Of a DNA stretch of 64,000 bases, positions 32,370 through 41,814 are shown in pieces. The notes under the pieces are model-generated. The model was not told the DNA's origin. It did no database searches and saw nothing but the letters and a program-made list of their open reading frames with translations. Numbering within the stretch: position 1 is the first letter of the stretch; every line of letters starts with the position of its first letter. Location of the stretch: NCBI GenBank assembly GCA_040507035.1, contig JBEVVR010000015.1, positions 186,001 through 250,000 on the forward strand. The letters are read 5' to 3'. Position numbers and translations under genes: made by a program. This DNA comes from Thiodiazotropha sp040507035. GTDB lineage: Bacteria > Pseudomonadota > Gammaproteobacteria > Chromatiales > Chromatiaceae.

Positions 32370-34926
32370 AAGAGCGTTTATTAAAAGCAATGCCGTGGCA
32401 GCAGCCGCCTCCGTGGCCGGTGTCACCCTGCCGCTATCCAATGCAGCGGCCGCCGACGGGGATGATGGTATCCGCTGGGACAAGGCCGCGTGTCGCTACT
32501 GCGGCACCGGTTGCAGCGTCCTGATGGGTGTCAAAGACGGCAAGGTAGTAGCCAGCCAGGGAGATCCCGACGCCCCGGTCAACAAGGGGCTCAACTGTAT
32601 CAAAGGTTATTTCCTGCCGAAGATACTCTACGGAGAGGACCGGCTGACAAAGCCACTACTGAGAAAAACCAACGGCAAATACGACAAGAACGGCAAGTTC
32701 GAGGCGGTCACCTGGGACGAGGCCTTCAAGACCATGGCCGAAAAGTGGATCGCTGCGCGCAAGGCCAAGGGGCCCAAAGGCGTCGGCATGTTCGGTTCCG
32801 GTCAATGGACCGTCTGGGAAGGCTATGCCGCTCAAAAGCTGCTCAAGGCCGGTTTCCGCTCCAACAGCCTGGAGCCCAACGCCCGCCACTGCATGGCATC
32901 CGCGGTGGGCGCCTTCATGCGTGCCTTCGGTATCGACGAGCCCATGGGCTGCTACGACGATCTGGAACACGCCGATGTGTTCGTGCTCTGGGGCGCCAAC
33001 ATGGCGGAGATGCACCCGATTCTCTGGTCACGGCTTACCGATACCCGCCTCACCAAGCCCGGCTGTGAAGTGCATGTGCTCTCCACCTTCGAGCACCGCT
33101 GTTATGAACTGGCCGACAACGGCATGATCTTCGAGCCCCAGACCGATCTGGCGATCCTCAACTACATCGCCAACTACATCATCCAGAACAAGGCCTACAA
33201 CAAGGCGTTCATCGACAAGCATGTGAACTTCACCAAGACCCCCACCGATATCGGTTACGGTCTGCGTGCCGATGACCCGCGGGAGAAGGCGGCGAAGAAT
33301 CGCAACAAGGGCAAGCTCACCAAGATCAGTTTCGAGGAGTACGCCAAGTCGGTGGAGCCCTACACCCTGGAGTACACCTCAAAGCTCTCCAAGGTGCCTA
33401 AGGATAAGCTTGAGAAGTTGGCCAAGGCCTATGCAGATCCGAAGAAGAAGGTCGCCTCCTTCTGGACCATGGGCTTTAACCAACACACCCGCGGCGTCTG
33501 GGTCAACGGCCTCTGCTACAACGTCCATCTGTTGATGGGCAAGATCGCCGAGCCAGGCAACAGCCCCTTCTCCCTGACCGGTCAGCCTTCAGCCTGCGGT
33601 ACCGCCCGGGAGGTCGGCACCTTCACCCACCGGCTGCCCGCCGATCTGGTGGTGAAGAAGGATGCCCACTGCAGGTTCGCCGAGAAGACCTGGAAACTCC
33701 CGGCAGGCACCATTCCCCGGGCCAATGGCAAGAGCGACGACGCCGATCAGAGCGATATCAGCGGCAAACCCATGGGACCGACCCTGATTCACGCGGTGGC
33801 CATGCACCGGGCACTCAACGACGGCAAGATGAACACCTTCTGGGTGATGTGCAACAACAACATGCAGGCCGCCGCCAACATGAACGACGAGAGCTATCCC
33901 GGCTGGCGCAACCCGAACAACTTCATCACCGTCTCCGATCCCTACCCCACGGTATCGGCCCAGGCCGCCGACCTGATCCTGCCCACTGCGATGTGGATCG
34001 AGAAGGAAGGCGCCTACGGTAACGCCGAGCGTCGCACCCAGTTCTGGCGTCAACAGGTTGGCGCTCCCGGCGAGGCCAAGTCCGATGTCTGGCAGATCAT
34101 GGAGTTCTCCAAGTATGTCAAGGTAAAGGATGTCTGGCCACAAGACCTGATCGCGAAGATGCCAGAGTATGCCGACAAGAGTCTCTACGAGGTGCTCTAC
34201 ACCAACGGCCAGGTGGACAAGTTCCCGGTGGAGCAGGTCACCGACAGCCGTGGCAACAAGTACGCCAACGACGAATCGGCCGACTTTGGCTTCTATGTGC
34301 AGAAGGGGCTGTTCGAGGAGTATCGCCTCTTCAACTCCGCCGAGGGCATCCCCAAGAAGGGTCATGAGATGGCCGACTTCGATGCCTACCACAAGGTCCG
34401 CGGCATGCGCTGGCCAGTGATCGACGGCAAGGAGACCCTGTGGCGCTTCCGCGAAGGCTACGATCCCCATGTGGCCAAGGGCGAAGGGGTCAAGTTCTAC
34501 GGCAAGCCGGACGGCAAGGCCAATATCATCACCGCGCCCTATGAAGCGGCCGCCGAGCCACCGGACAAAGAGTACGATCTCTGGCTCTGCACCGGTCGTG
34601 TACTGGAACACTGGCACTCGGGCTCCATGACCCGTCGCGTACCCGAGCTCTATCGCGCCGTGCCCGACGCGGTGGTCTACATGCATCCTAAAGACGCCAA
34701 GAAACGTCGTCTGCGCAACGGCGCCCTGGCCAAGCTCACCAGCCGTCGCGGTGAGATCGTGTGCAAGGTCGACACCAAGGGTCGCAACAAGTGTCCCGAG
34801 GGGCTGGTCTTCGTGCCCTGGTTCGATGCGGGTCGCCTGGTCAATAAACTCACCCTGGACCAGACCGATCCGCTCTCGAAAGAGACGGACTATAAGAAGT
34901 GCGGGGTGAAGATCACTCGTGCCTAA
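32356..34926 (+). CDS. napA: Periplasmic nitrate reductase catalytic subunit NapA
   Basis: NapA reduces nitrate to nitrite in the periplasm with a bis-MGD molybdenum cofactor and one [4Fe-4S] cluster. The Tat signal TRRAFIKSNAVAAA starts the 856-residue protein. Cluster ligands are Cys46, Cys49, Cys53 and Cys81 (CRYCGTGC ... GLNCIKGYF). Cys179 in NARHCMASA is the molybdenum ligand, which separates NapA from respiratory NarG (Asp). Start is GTG 32356, inside napD. A REP-like repeat pair follows the stop, before napG. Confidence 0.97.
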   Translation: MKLTRRAFIKSNAVAAAASVAGVTLPLSNAAAADGDDGIRWDKAACRYCGTGCSVLMGVKDGKVVASQGDPDAPVNKGLNCIKGYFLPKILYGEDRLTKPLLRKTNGKYDKNGKFEAVTWDEAFKTMAEKWIAARKAKGPKGVGMFGSGQWTVWEGYAAQKLLKAGFRSNSLEPNARHCMASAVGAFMRAFGIDEPMGCYDDLEHADVFVLWGANMAEMHPILWSRLTDTRLTKPGCEVHVLSTFEHRCYELADNGMIFEPQTDLAILNYIANYIIQNKAYNKAFIDKHVNFTKTPTDIGYGLRADDPREKAAKNRNKGKLTKISFEEYAKSVEPYTLEYTSKLSKVPKDKLEKLAKAYADPKKKVASFWTMGFNQHTRGVWVNGLCYNVHLLMGKIAEPGNSPFSLTGQPSACGTAREVGTFTHRLPADLVVKKDAHCRFAEKTWKLPAGTIPRANGKSDDADQSDISGKPMGPTLIHAVAMHRALNDGKMNTFWVMCNNNMQAAANMNDESYPGWRNPNNFITVSDPYPTVSAQAADLILPTAMWIEKEGAYGNAERRTQFWRQQVGAPGEAKSDVWQIMEFSKYVKVKDVWPQDLIAKMPEYADKSLYEVLYTNGQVDKFPVEQVTDSRGNKYANDESADFGFYVQKGLFEEYRLFNSAEGIPKKGHEMADFDAYHKVRGMRWPVIDGKETLWRFREGYDPHVAKGEGVKFYGKPDGKANIITAPYEAAAEPPDKEYDLWLCTGRVLEHWHSGSMTRRVPELYRAVPDAVVYMHPKDAKKRRLRNGALAKLTSRRGEIVCKVDTKGRNKCPEGLVFVPWFDAGRLVNKLTLDQTDPLSKETDYKKCGVKITRA

Positions 34927-34948
34927 TGGGGGATGGACCCGGTGAAAC

Positions 34949-34970
34949 GGTGCGGCAAGCCGCACCCTAC
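34949..34970 (-). repeat. REP-like element, copy B1, inside the nap operon
   Basis: On the minus strand this reads GTAG then GGTGCGG-loop-CCGCACC. It is identical to the copy at 48505-48526. It faces copy B2 (34983-35004) across 12 bp, so the two can form a larger cruciform between napA and napG. Confidence 0.75.
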
Positions 34971-34982
34971 ACCGGGGCAATT

Positions 34983-35004
34983 GTAGGGTGCGGTTCACCG
35001 CACC
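34983..35004 (+). repeat. REP-like element, copy B2, inside the nap operon
   Basis: GTAG followed by GGTGCGG-TTCA-CCGCACC, in opposite orientation to B1. It ends 22 bp before the napG ATG, so the mRNA hairpin could protect the upstream napFDA message or lower expression of napGHBC. Confidence 0.75.
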
Positions 35005-35025
35005 GAACAAACTGAAACTTCAACG

Positions 35026-35883
35026 ATGTCGGAAAGAGAGAGAAAAAACGAGATCAACCGCAGACAGTTCCTGGGCAACATGCTCAAGACCGCCTGTGGC
35101 GTCGGCCTGGTTGGATTGGGGCTGGGTGCCTACTCGAAACGGGCATCGTCACTACCGGCCAGCTATATTCGACCGCCCGGCGCCCTGCCGGAGGAGGAGT
35201 TTCTCGGCACCTGCATCCGTTGCGGCCTCTGTGTACGCGACTGTCCCTACGACATCCTGTTCCTGGGTGAGCTCGGTGACCAGGTGCCCACCGGGACGCC
35301 CTATTTCGTGGCCCGTAGCGGACCCTGTGAGATGTGCGAGGATATCCCCTGCGTGGTGGCCTGCCCCACCAACGCCCTCGATCACGAGCTGAAGGATATC
35401 GAGGCGTCGCGCATGGGCCTGGCGGTGCTCGTGGACCAGGAGAACTGCATTGCCTTCCACGGACTGCGTTGCGAGGTCTGCTTCAACGTCTGTCCGCTAC
35501 GCAATCGTGCCATCTCCCTGGACATGCAGCACAACACACGCTCAGGCAAGCATGCCCTGTTCATCCCCGTGGTCCACTCCGATGCCTGTACGGGATGCGG
35601 CCTCTGCGAGCGAGCCTGCATCCTGGAAGAGGCGGCGATCAAAGTCTTCCCCACCCACCTGGCCAAGGGTGAACTGGGTAAGCACTACCGCCTGGGATGG
35701 GAGGAGAAAGAGAAGGCCGGAGGAGCGCTGGTCACACCCGATACCAAGCATCACTACAACCTCCCCGACGGGGTGCGTTACGAGCTGCAGGGCGAAGGCT
35801 TGATCATCGAAGGCGAGGCGGAGGATAGCCCATTCTCCTCCAATCCCTTGGATACACTCAATAGCGGTTTCATGGATAAGTAG
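35026..35883 (+). CDS. napG: Ferredoxin-type quinol dehydrogenase component NapG
   Basis: A 285-residue periplasmic protein with four [4Fe-4S] motifs (CIRCGLCVRDCP, CEMCEDIPCVVACP, CEVCFNVCP, CTGCGLCERACI), exported by a Tat-like signal NRRQFLGNMLKTACG. NapG works with NapH to pass electrons from quinol to NapB/NapA. The next gene, napH, starts 1 bp after its stop. REP-like hairpins lie just upstream. Confidence 0.94.
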   Translation: MSERERKNEINRRQFLGNMLKTACGVGLVGLGLGAYSKRASSLPASYIRPPGALPEEEFLGTCIRCGLCVRDCPYDILFLGELGDQVPTGTPYFVARSGPCEMCEDIPCVVACPTNALDHELKDIEASRMGLAVLVDQENCIAFHGLRCEVCFNVCPLRNRAISLDMQHNTRSGKHALFIPVVHSDACTGCGLCERACILEEAAIKVFPTHLAKGELGKHYRLGWEEKEKAGGALVTPDTKHHYNLPDGVRYELQGEGLIIEGEAEDSPFSSNPLDTLNSGFMDK

Positions 35884-35884
35884 C

Positions 35885-36793
35885 ATGTTAGACATGAAGA
35901 GATTGGGCAACGACGCCATTGCCGAAAAAGGCTGGTTCAATGCCCACAAGTTCCTGATCCTGAGGCGCCTGAGTCAACTCGGGATTCTGGCGCTGTTCCT
36001 TGCCGGGCCCTGGCTCGGCATCTGGATCGTGAAGGGAAACCTTGCCTACAGTCTGACCTTGGATTTCCTGCCCTTGACCGATCCCTATGTGCTGCTGCAG
36101 GGAAGTCTGTCGGGTGTGGTGCCGCAGACCACGGCCATCATCGGCGTGGTCATCGTATTGCTCTTCTACTTCCTGGTAGGGGGCCGGGTCTACTGCTCCT
36201 GGGTCTGCCCGGTCAATATGGTCACCGACCTGGCTGCCTGGCTGCGGCGCAAACTGGGCATACGCACCACCTCGCAGCTGTCGCGCAGCACCCGTTTCTG
36301 GATGCTGGGACTGACCCTGATCCTGCCCTTTGCCGTCGCCGGCGGCATCGTCTGGGAGCTGGTCAATCCGGTCTCTATGATGTTCCGCGGCATCGTCTTC
36401 GGCATGGGCGCGGCCTGGGTGATGATCCTGGGGATCTTTCTGTTCGATCTCGTGGTGGCTAAAGATGGCTGGTGTGGCCACATCTGCCCGGTGGGGGCCT
36501 TCTACAACCTGGTCGGCAGCAGGAGTCTGCTGCGGGTAAATGCCGTTCAGCGCCAGGCCTGCAACGATTGCATGGAGTGCTATGTAATCTGTCCAGAGCC
36601 ACAGGTGATCAAGCCGGCACTGAAGGGGGAGGAGAAGGGAACATCGCCGGTAATTCTCTCTTCCGACTGCACCAACTGCGGGCGCTGTATCGATATCTGC
36701 GCAAAGGATGTTTTCAAGTTTGGTGGACGACAAAACAAAACCACCGAAGCCCTCAAACGTGAAGGTGAAATCAATCGGGGTGTCCGGGTATGA
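35885..36793 (+). CDS. napH: Quinol dehydrogenase membrane component NapH
   Basis: A 302-residue inner-membrane protein with four membrane helices, two cytoplasmic CxxxCP motifs (YCSWVCPVN and WCGHICPVGAF) and two C-terminal [4Fe-4S] motifs (CNDCMECYVICP and CTNCGRCIDICA). NapH forms the quinol-oxidising NapGH complex. Start is ATG 35885, adjacent to the napG stop. Confidence 0.95.
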   Translation: MLDMKRLGNDAIAEKGWFNAHKFLILRRLSQLGILALFLAGPWLGIWIVKGNLAYSLTLDFLPLTDPYVLLQGSLSGVVPQTTAIIGVVIVLLFYFLVGGRVYCSWVCPVNMVTDLAAWLRRKLGIRTTSQLSRSTRFWMLGLTLILPFAVAGGIVWELVNPVSMMFRGIVFGMGAAWVMILGIFLFDLVVAKDGWCGHICPVGAFYNLVGSRSLLRVNAVQRQACNDCMECYVICPEPQVIKPALKGEEKGTSPVILSSDCTNCGRCIDICAKDVFKFGGRQNKTTEALKREGEINRGVRV

Positions 36794-36842
36794 CCGACAC
36801 CGCAAATCAATTCTGTTTACGAGAGTGATGATGGAGAAAGGT

Positions 36843-37268
36843 ATGAAAAAGATCGCATTACAGACCGTTGCGGCAATCACAACCGTGTTTCTGTCGACAG
36901 CGTTGCTGGCGGAGCTTCAATCGCTACGCGGCGACAAGCTGGACACGATGGCGAAAAAACCTGCCAACATGAAGATCGTCAATGTCAAAGGCGGCATCGA
37001 ACGCAGCTTCAAACTACAGCCGCCAATGGTCCCCCATGAAGTCGATAAGTATGAGATCAACCTCAAGAACAACGGCTGTATGAAATGCCACAGTGAGGCG
37101 AGCTACGAAAAAGAGAAGGCGCCAAAGGTCGGCGATAGCCACTATGAGGATCGTGATGGCAAGGTACTGAAAACCATCTCCAGCCGACGTTACTTCTGCA
37201 ATCAGTGCCATGCACCCCAGATGGGTGCGGACCCATTGGTGCAAAACAACTTTCAAGGTGCCAAATAG
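36843..37268 (+). CDS. napB: Diheme cytochrome NapB
   Basis: NapB is the small electron-transfer subunit of the periplasmic nitrate reductase. A signal peptide (MKKIALQTVAAITTVFLSTALLA) is followed by two heme-binding motifs, CMKCH and CNQCH, in about 141 residues, plus the conserved PPMVPHEVDKYEI before the first heme. I chose ATG 36843, preceded by GGAGAAAG; upstream starts at 36831 or within napH would spoil the signal peptide. Two axial histidines lie before the heme motifs. Confidence 0.94.
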   Translation: MKKIALQTVAAITTVFLSTALLAELQSLRGDKLDTMAKKPANMKIVNVKGGIERSFKLQPPMVPHEVDKYEINLKNNGCMKCHSEASYEKEKAPKVGDSHYEDRDGKVLKTISSRRYFCNQCHAPQMGADPLVQNNFQGAK

Positions 37269-37286
37269 AGATCAACTGGTGTAATC

Positions 37287-37859
37287 ATGAACGCAAGTAA
37301 GAAAAAAGGCGGCCTCTTCCTGATAGCAGTCGGCATCGTTGCCGGTATCCTGCTGTGGGGTGGATTCAATACCGCAATGGAGATGACCAATACCGAAACC
37401 TTCTGCATCTCATGTCATGAGATGGATGAGACTGTCTATCAAGAGTTGCAGGAGACGATCCACTTCACCAACCGAACCGGTGTGCGCGCTACCTGCCCCG
37501 ATTGCCATGTACCCAAAGAGTGGGTACATAAGTTTGTGCGCAAGATTCAGGCAACCAACGAACTCTACCACAAGGTAGTGGGGACCATAGACACACCGGA
37601 GAAGTTCGAGGCCAAGCGTCTGGAGCTCGCACAGAATGTCTGGCGCTCGATGAAGAAGACCGATTCACGGGAGTGCCGCAACTGCCATAAGTTCATCTCC
37701 ATGGATCTCGACAAGCAGACACCTCGCAGTGCCGATCAACACGATCCCCACTACTGGGATGCGGTGGATGGCAAACAGCCGCAGAAAACCTGCATCGACT
37801 GTCATAAAGGGGTCGCCCATTCCCTTCCCGAAGGCTTCGATCCGAATGCCGAGTATTGA
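37287..37859 (+). CDS. napC: Tetraheme quinol dehydrogenase NapC
   Basis: NapC is a membrane-anchored cytochrome of the NapC/NirT family that oxidises quinol and reduces NapB. One N-terminal membrane helix (GLFLIAVGIVAGILLWGGF) is followed by four CxxCH motifs: CISCH, CPDCH, CRNCH and CIDCH. Size (190 residues) is typical. It is the last nap gene; a hairpin follows before moaA. Confidence 0.96.
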   Translation: MNASKKKGGLFLIAVGIVAGILLWGGFNTAMEMTNTETFCISCHEMDETVYQELQETIHFTNRTGVRATCPDCHVPKEWVHKFVRKIQATNELYHKVVGTIDTPEKFEAKRLELAQNVWRSMKKTDSRECRNCHKFISMDLDKQTPRSADQHDPHYWDAVDGKQPQKTCIDCHKGVAHSLPEGFDPNAEY

Positions 37860-37860
37860 A

Positions 37861-37881
37861 ATAGGCTTACTTCTAGCCTAT
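37861..37881 (+). promoter_or_regulatory. Hairpin between napC and moaA
   Basis: ATAGGCT and AGCCTAT form a perfect 7-bp stem with a 7-nt loop, right after the napC stop. No T-run follows, so partial termination or mRNA end protection is more likely than full termination. Confidence 0.45.
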
Positions 37882-37972
37882 ATAAAAGGGTTATTGCCCC
37901 GGCAATCTCGGTCAAAGATGGCCTGACCTAGTAGTGCTAAACGAACAATTAACACACACAGGTGAAGCGACC

Positions 37973-38947
37973 ATGCTAAATGACCCCTTCGGCAGGCGAA
38001 TCGAATACCTTCGCCTGTCGGTTACCGATCGCTGCGATTTTCGCTGTTTCTATTGCCTGCCGCGGAGCCACAGAGCATTCGAGACAGCGGACGAGTGGCT
38101 TAGTCCTGACGAGATCGAACGGCTTGTCGCACAATTCGCCACCCTGGGTGTCAGGCATGTCAGACTCACCGGCGGCGAGCCCCTGGTGCGCAAGGAGCTG
38201 GGTGAGATAGCGCAACGCATCGCCAAGCTGCCCGGCATCGACGAGCTCTCCCTGAGCACCAATGCATCCCGTCTCAGCAAGTTCGCCGATTCCCTGAGCC
38301 GCGCCGGTGTCAGCCGGCTCAATATCAGCCTCGACTCCCTCAACGAGGATAAATTTCATCAGATCACCGGCAGCCGTTTGCAACCCGTACTGACAGGTAT
38401 AGCGCAGGCGCGATCATCCGGCATGTCGCCGATAAAGATCAACATGGTGGTAATGCGCGGTATCAACGACGATGAAGTGGAAGGCATGATCGAGTACTGC
38501 ATGGAACACCATCTTACCCTGCGCTTTATCGAAACCATGCCGGTAGGACGGGGTGGACAGGATGCATCCAAGCACTACATGCCCCTGGCGGAAATCGAGG
38601 CGCGTCTCAGAAAGCGCTACAGGCTGGGTGGCGCCGCCATGCGCGGCAGCGGCCCGGCGCGCTATTTCCGCATCGACGATTCCGATCTCGTGATCGGTTT
38701 CATCACCCCCCAATCCCAACACTTCTGCGACACCTGTAACCGGGTGCGTGTCTCCGTCAGCGGCGATCTCCACCTCTGCCTTGGGCAGGAAGATAAATTG
38801 GCGCTTCGCCCCCTGCTGCGTAAGGGTGCGTCGGATGAGGATATCCAGCAAGCCATCCGGGAGGCTATCGCACATAAACCGCAACGTCATCAATTCAACG
38901 AAGTACCGAGCGCAATCATCCGCCCGATGTCGGCCCTTGGCGGCTGA
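37973..38947 (+). CDS. moaA: GTP 3',8-cyclase MoaA
   Basis: MoaA is a radical SAM enzyme that cyclises GTP in the first step of molybdenum cofactor synthesis. Radical SAM cysteines are Cys21, Cys25 and Cys28 (CDFRCFYC) when counted from ATG 37973. The C-terminal cluster site is FCDTCNRVRVSVSGDLHLC. TGGEPL and SLDSLNEDKF are also visible. GTG 37934 would add 13 residues. It follows the nap operon, whose NapA needs this cofactor, and is probably cotranscribed. Confidence 0.94.
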   Translation: MLNDPFGRRIEYLRLSVTDRCDFRCFYCLPRSHRAFETADEWLSPDEIERLVAQFATLGVRHVRLTGGEPLVRKELGEIAQRIAKLPGIDELSLSTNASRLSKFADSLSRAGVSRLNISLDSLNEDKFHQITGSRLQPVLTGIAQARSSGMSPIKINMVVMRGINDDEVEGMIEYCMEHHLTLRFIETMPVGRGGQDASKHYMPLAEIEARLRKRYRLGGAAMRGSGPARYFRIDDSDLVIGFITPQSQHFCDTCNRVRVSVSGDLHLCLGQEDKLALRPLLRKGASDEDIQQAIREAIAHKPQRHQFNEVPSAIIRPMSALGG

Positions 38948-38953
38948 GTGGCG

Positions 38954-39151
38954 TCAGCCTACCGCTTTATAGAGAGCCCCCTTCTTTTTAGTGGGAGGCA
39001 GGTGCAGCACATCGATTCCGATGTGGTGTGGCGTATAGAGGGTGGTGCGGATCAACCAACCGCCCCCGGGTATTTTTGCTTGTTCGGTCATGCTTCTGAT
39101 GTGCGTGGTATCGTCGTATTGATCTTCAACGACTTCATATACAAGTTTCAT
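38954..39151 (-). CDS. Small conserved-looking protein of unknown function
   Basis: A 65-residue minus-strand product with no signal peptide or membrane helix. It starts MKLVYEVVEDQYDD and includes KIPGGGWLIRT and HHIGIDVLHLP. A very good ribosome site, AGAGGGAG, stands 4-8 bp before the ATG, which is the main reason for calling it. It is convergent with moaA, six bp away. I do not recognise a family. Confidence 0.6.
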   Translation of the reverse strand: MKLVYEVVEDQYDDTTHIRSMTEQAKIPGGGWLIRTTLYTPHHIGIDVLHLPPTKKKGALYKAVG

Positions 39152-39281
39152 GATACTCCCTCTAGTTGATGGTATTTTTTAGTCACTCCTGCATAGACAA
39201 GCATAGGCCAGAATCATGATTGTTCACTATTGCGTAGTTCAGGGAGGAAAGCGGATGGAGAAGAGTGGAGAACAGAAGAAA

Positions 39282-39301
39282 GCCCTGCTATAGAGCAGGG
39301 C
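39282..39301 (-). terminator. Terminator hairpin of the VPLPA-CTERM gene
   Basis: GCCCTGCT-ATAG-AGCAGGGC is a perfect 8-bp stem. On the minus strand it is followed by a T-rich run (TTTCTTCTG). It lies 29 bp beyond the stop of the 39331-39936 gene, so it is probably that gene's terminator. Confidence 0.7.
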
Positions 39302-39330
39302 CATCTGATGATCGCGAGCTTTGCACCGAA

Positions 39331-39936
39331 TTATATTCTTTTATATCTCGAAAATCCGATCAAACCCAATAGACCGCTAGCAAAGAGCCATAAGGCAGCC
39401 GGGAGTGGAACTGGCGATACATTCAATTCGATAGACCAGTTCATATCATAGAGTCCAGGAACGTTTGCATGTTGGCCGAACATCGAAATACTGTATATAC
39501 CAGCACCTAAAACTGTATCTAGCAAATTGTCGCTCGTAGCATCGTTAGCTAAACGGGGTTCGAAGACATAATCGGTTGAATCGTCCCTAATATTAAAGCT
39601 CGAATTAAATCCCGCAGGCATGCTGTCAATTGATGTGGTTACAAGTATGCTATCAATCACAGTGGCGCTGTCGACCTGCACCAATAAACTATCTTGCGAA
39701 TCCGTACCCAGAACAATGTTGCAATCAAAGGTAGTGCTGCCTACACATTCACTGGACAAGGATCCGGAGATGGTGTTTGCACCAATATCCAACGTCCCAA
39801 CCGTGAAACCATTGCTAAAACCTGAAACCCCCGGGAAATCGAAGTCCGTAATTTCACTTTCAGTGAAGGTTAACGCTTGCGCGTTTGCGGCAAACAACAA
39901 GGATAGATAGAAAACCACAACTGGTTTATTCACCAT
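39331..39936 (-). CDS. VPLPA-CTERM sorting-domain protein
   Basis: A secreted protein of about 201 residues. Signal peptide NKPVVVFYLSLLFAANAQA starts it, and the end carries VPLPAALWLFASGLLGLIGFSRYKR: a VPLPA motif, a membrane helix and a basic tail. This is a PEP-CTERM-class signal, processed by exosortase and linked to exopolysaccharide-bound surface proteins. The middle is a Ser/Thr/Asp-rich beta domain with no known enzyme motif. I chose ATG 39936, preceded by GGAGGAGT. Base composition is lower in GC than neighbours, a possible sign of transfer. Confidence 0.82.
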   Translation of the reverse strand: MVNKPVVVFYLSLLFAANAQALTFTESEITDFDFPGVSGFSNGFTVGTLDIGANTISGSLSSECVGSTTFDCNIVLGTDSQDSLLVQVDSATVIDSILVTTSIDSMPAGFNSSFNIRDDSTDYVFEPRLANDATSDNLLDTVLGAGIYSISMFGQHANVPGLYDMNWSIELNVSPVPLPAALWLFASGLLGLIGFSRYKRI

Positions 39937-40084
39937 ACTCCTCCGCGACATGAACCAAACATATAATCAATCTTATTCGTCAGCTATCTATAAACAAAAG
40001 AGATCGAATAATCAAAAAAGAAACTAAATAACGTTTAACTTAGGCCATGCTCAGCGGGTACTTATTACTAGGATCACGCTTAAA

Positions 40085-41773
40085 TTAGAGGGTTTTGCCA
40101 ATGGCACCGCTCAGGGTCATTTGCGGGAAGGGTATCTCCCAACCGTTTTCAGTGCAGGCATCGACAGACCAGCGCTGAATGGCACGACGCAGGCGATTGT
40201 AGAGATCCCCGATCTCACCGCTGAAATCGGCAATCACGGTAATATCGAGGGAGGAGCTGTTGGCCTGGGAGAACTCGACTCGCAGATTGAGCAGCTGTTC
40301 GCCATAGCCCTCCTGCTCGGCCCGCTGTTGAATGGTGTCGCGGAGGATTTGCGGGATGGTTTCGGTGCTCTTCTCCTGGAGCGTGTAGCTGACGCCAATC
40401 ACCTCCTTGATACGGAAGTTGGTCGACAGGTTGCGTGGCGAGGCAGCGAGAAAGTCGGTGGTTGGGTAGGTTTTCATGGCACCGCCCCGCTCCACCAGTT
40501 GTACCAGTTCAGGGGATATGCCGGTCACTTTACCTCTCACCCCATCACTGAGAATGACCCAATCCTCCTTATGACAGGGAAACCATGGCTCATCGGGATT
40601 ACTCGGTCTCGATTTTTGATCCACCAGATCATCGATCGGTACACGCTGACTCAAACCCGCATCCGGATTTTCCAACATCGAGAAGACATTGATCTGCTCA
40701 ACCCGCCAGGGTAGACCGTCCATATAGATACGCTCACCTTCACGTACCGAGCCGATATTGAGAAAGAGCTGGATCTGATGCCAATACCTGGGTAAGGCGT
40801 GGCGCAACCCCCAGCCAAAACCCAACAACAGCAGAATTCCCAAACTGAACAATACCCAATCCTCCACCACGTAGAACACAACCATCGGACCGATGATGAT
40901 CAAAAGTGTGGTCAAGATTCTGTGTACAAGCTCCAACAACCGAATACGAAAACTGCGATGCCGCTTTTTAAAACCGGGCAGCAGACGCCGCATCGCCTTG
41001 TTACTCATCCGGGAGAGGAATATAACCGCCACAACCACCAGCATGGCTACGACAAGATAGAGGCCGCGACGCTGAAAAAACTGTTTCAGATAGTCTTGCG
41101 AGGCATCGGTGAGCGAGACCTCCGCGGCCATCAATTCGTCCAGTTGCAGACGGGCGGCCTGATGCTCACTGGACATAAAGGCCTGATTCCTGCGCCACTT
41201 CTCCGCCAACCCGTCGAGGGCGCTTTTCAACTTCTCCGAATCACTCTTTTGGCGTAACAGATCGATATTCTTCAGCGCACTTTCCAAGGTATCCAGGCGT
41301 TCTCCATAGTAGGCGATCTTCTCCTTGAGTTCCGACTTTAGACGCACCTTCGACGTCATATCCTTCATCTCGTCAATGGCCGGCTTGAGTAACGCGAACA
41401 GCTCCTCCTTGAGATCGAATTGAACCTCATCCTGACTGCGCAGATTGGTGAGATCGACACCGGCAGAGATATTTTCGAAATTCTCCTCGGTAACGCTGAG
41501 TTCGCTATCGAGCTTGATCAAGCGCTGCTGCAGTGATGACTTCTGTGTCTCCGATTCCGCTCTCCCGACCTCTTTGCTCAGGGTCCCGATGTCGTTCTCG
41601 ATATTCTCTCTGATGTTCACCAGATTCTGTAGGGTGGTCAGGGTATTGCTCTCTTTGTCGCTGACTTCGGGCGGTTCCTGTTCAGCAAACAATCGACAAG
41701 GGGAGACCAGCAACAACATAATCAGAGAAACTGTTGCGAGGCACTCATTCAGAGATCGGTTCTGGACACTCAT
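40085..41773 (-). CDS. Mechanosensitive channel MscS-family protein with N-terminal coiled coil
   Basis: A 562-residue protein. A signal peptide ends near RLFA, then about 190 residues of periplasmic coiled coil, then three or four membrane helices (about 232-250, 285-325), and a C-terminal MscS-like beta and alpha/beta domain (GERIYMDGLPWRVEQI, later VSYTLQEKSTETIPQILRDTI). The pore helix is diverged compared with MscS itself. It should act as an osmotic relief channel or a relative of YbdG/MscM. Single gene, 70 bp from the next one upstream of it on the same strand. Confidence 0.82.
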   Translation of the reverse strand: MSVQNRSLNECLATVSLIMLLLVSPCRLFAEQEPPEVSDKESNTLTTLQNLVNIRENIENDIGTLSKEVGRAESETQKSSLQQRLIKLDSELSVTEENFENISAGVDLTNLRSQDEVQFDLKEELFALLKPAIDEMKDMTSKVRLKSELKEKIAYYGERLDTLESALKNIDLLRQKSDSEKLKSALDGLAEKWRRNQAFMSSEHQAARLQLDELMAAEVSLTDASQDYLKQFFQRRGLYLVVAMLVVVAVIFLSRMSNKAMRRLLPGFKKRHRSFRIRLLELVHRILTTLLIIIGPMVVFYVVEDWVLFSLGILLLLGFGWGLRHALPRYWHQIQLFLNIGSVREGERIYMDGLPWRVEQINVFSMLENPDAGLSQRVPIDDLVDQKSRPSNPDEPWFPCHKEDWVILSDGVRGKVTGISPELVQLVERGGAMKTYPTTDFLAASPRNLSTNFRIKEVIGVSYTLQEKSTETIPQILRDTIQQRAEQEGYGEQLLNLRVEFSQANSSSLDITVIADFSGEIGDLYNRLRRAIQRWSVDACTENGWEIPFPQMTLSGAIGKTL

Positions 41774-41814
41774 ATTTATCTCCCCATTGTTGTCAGGGAC
41801 GCTTTTTCTTCACC

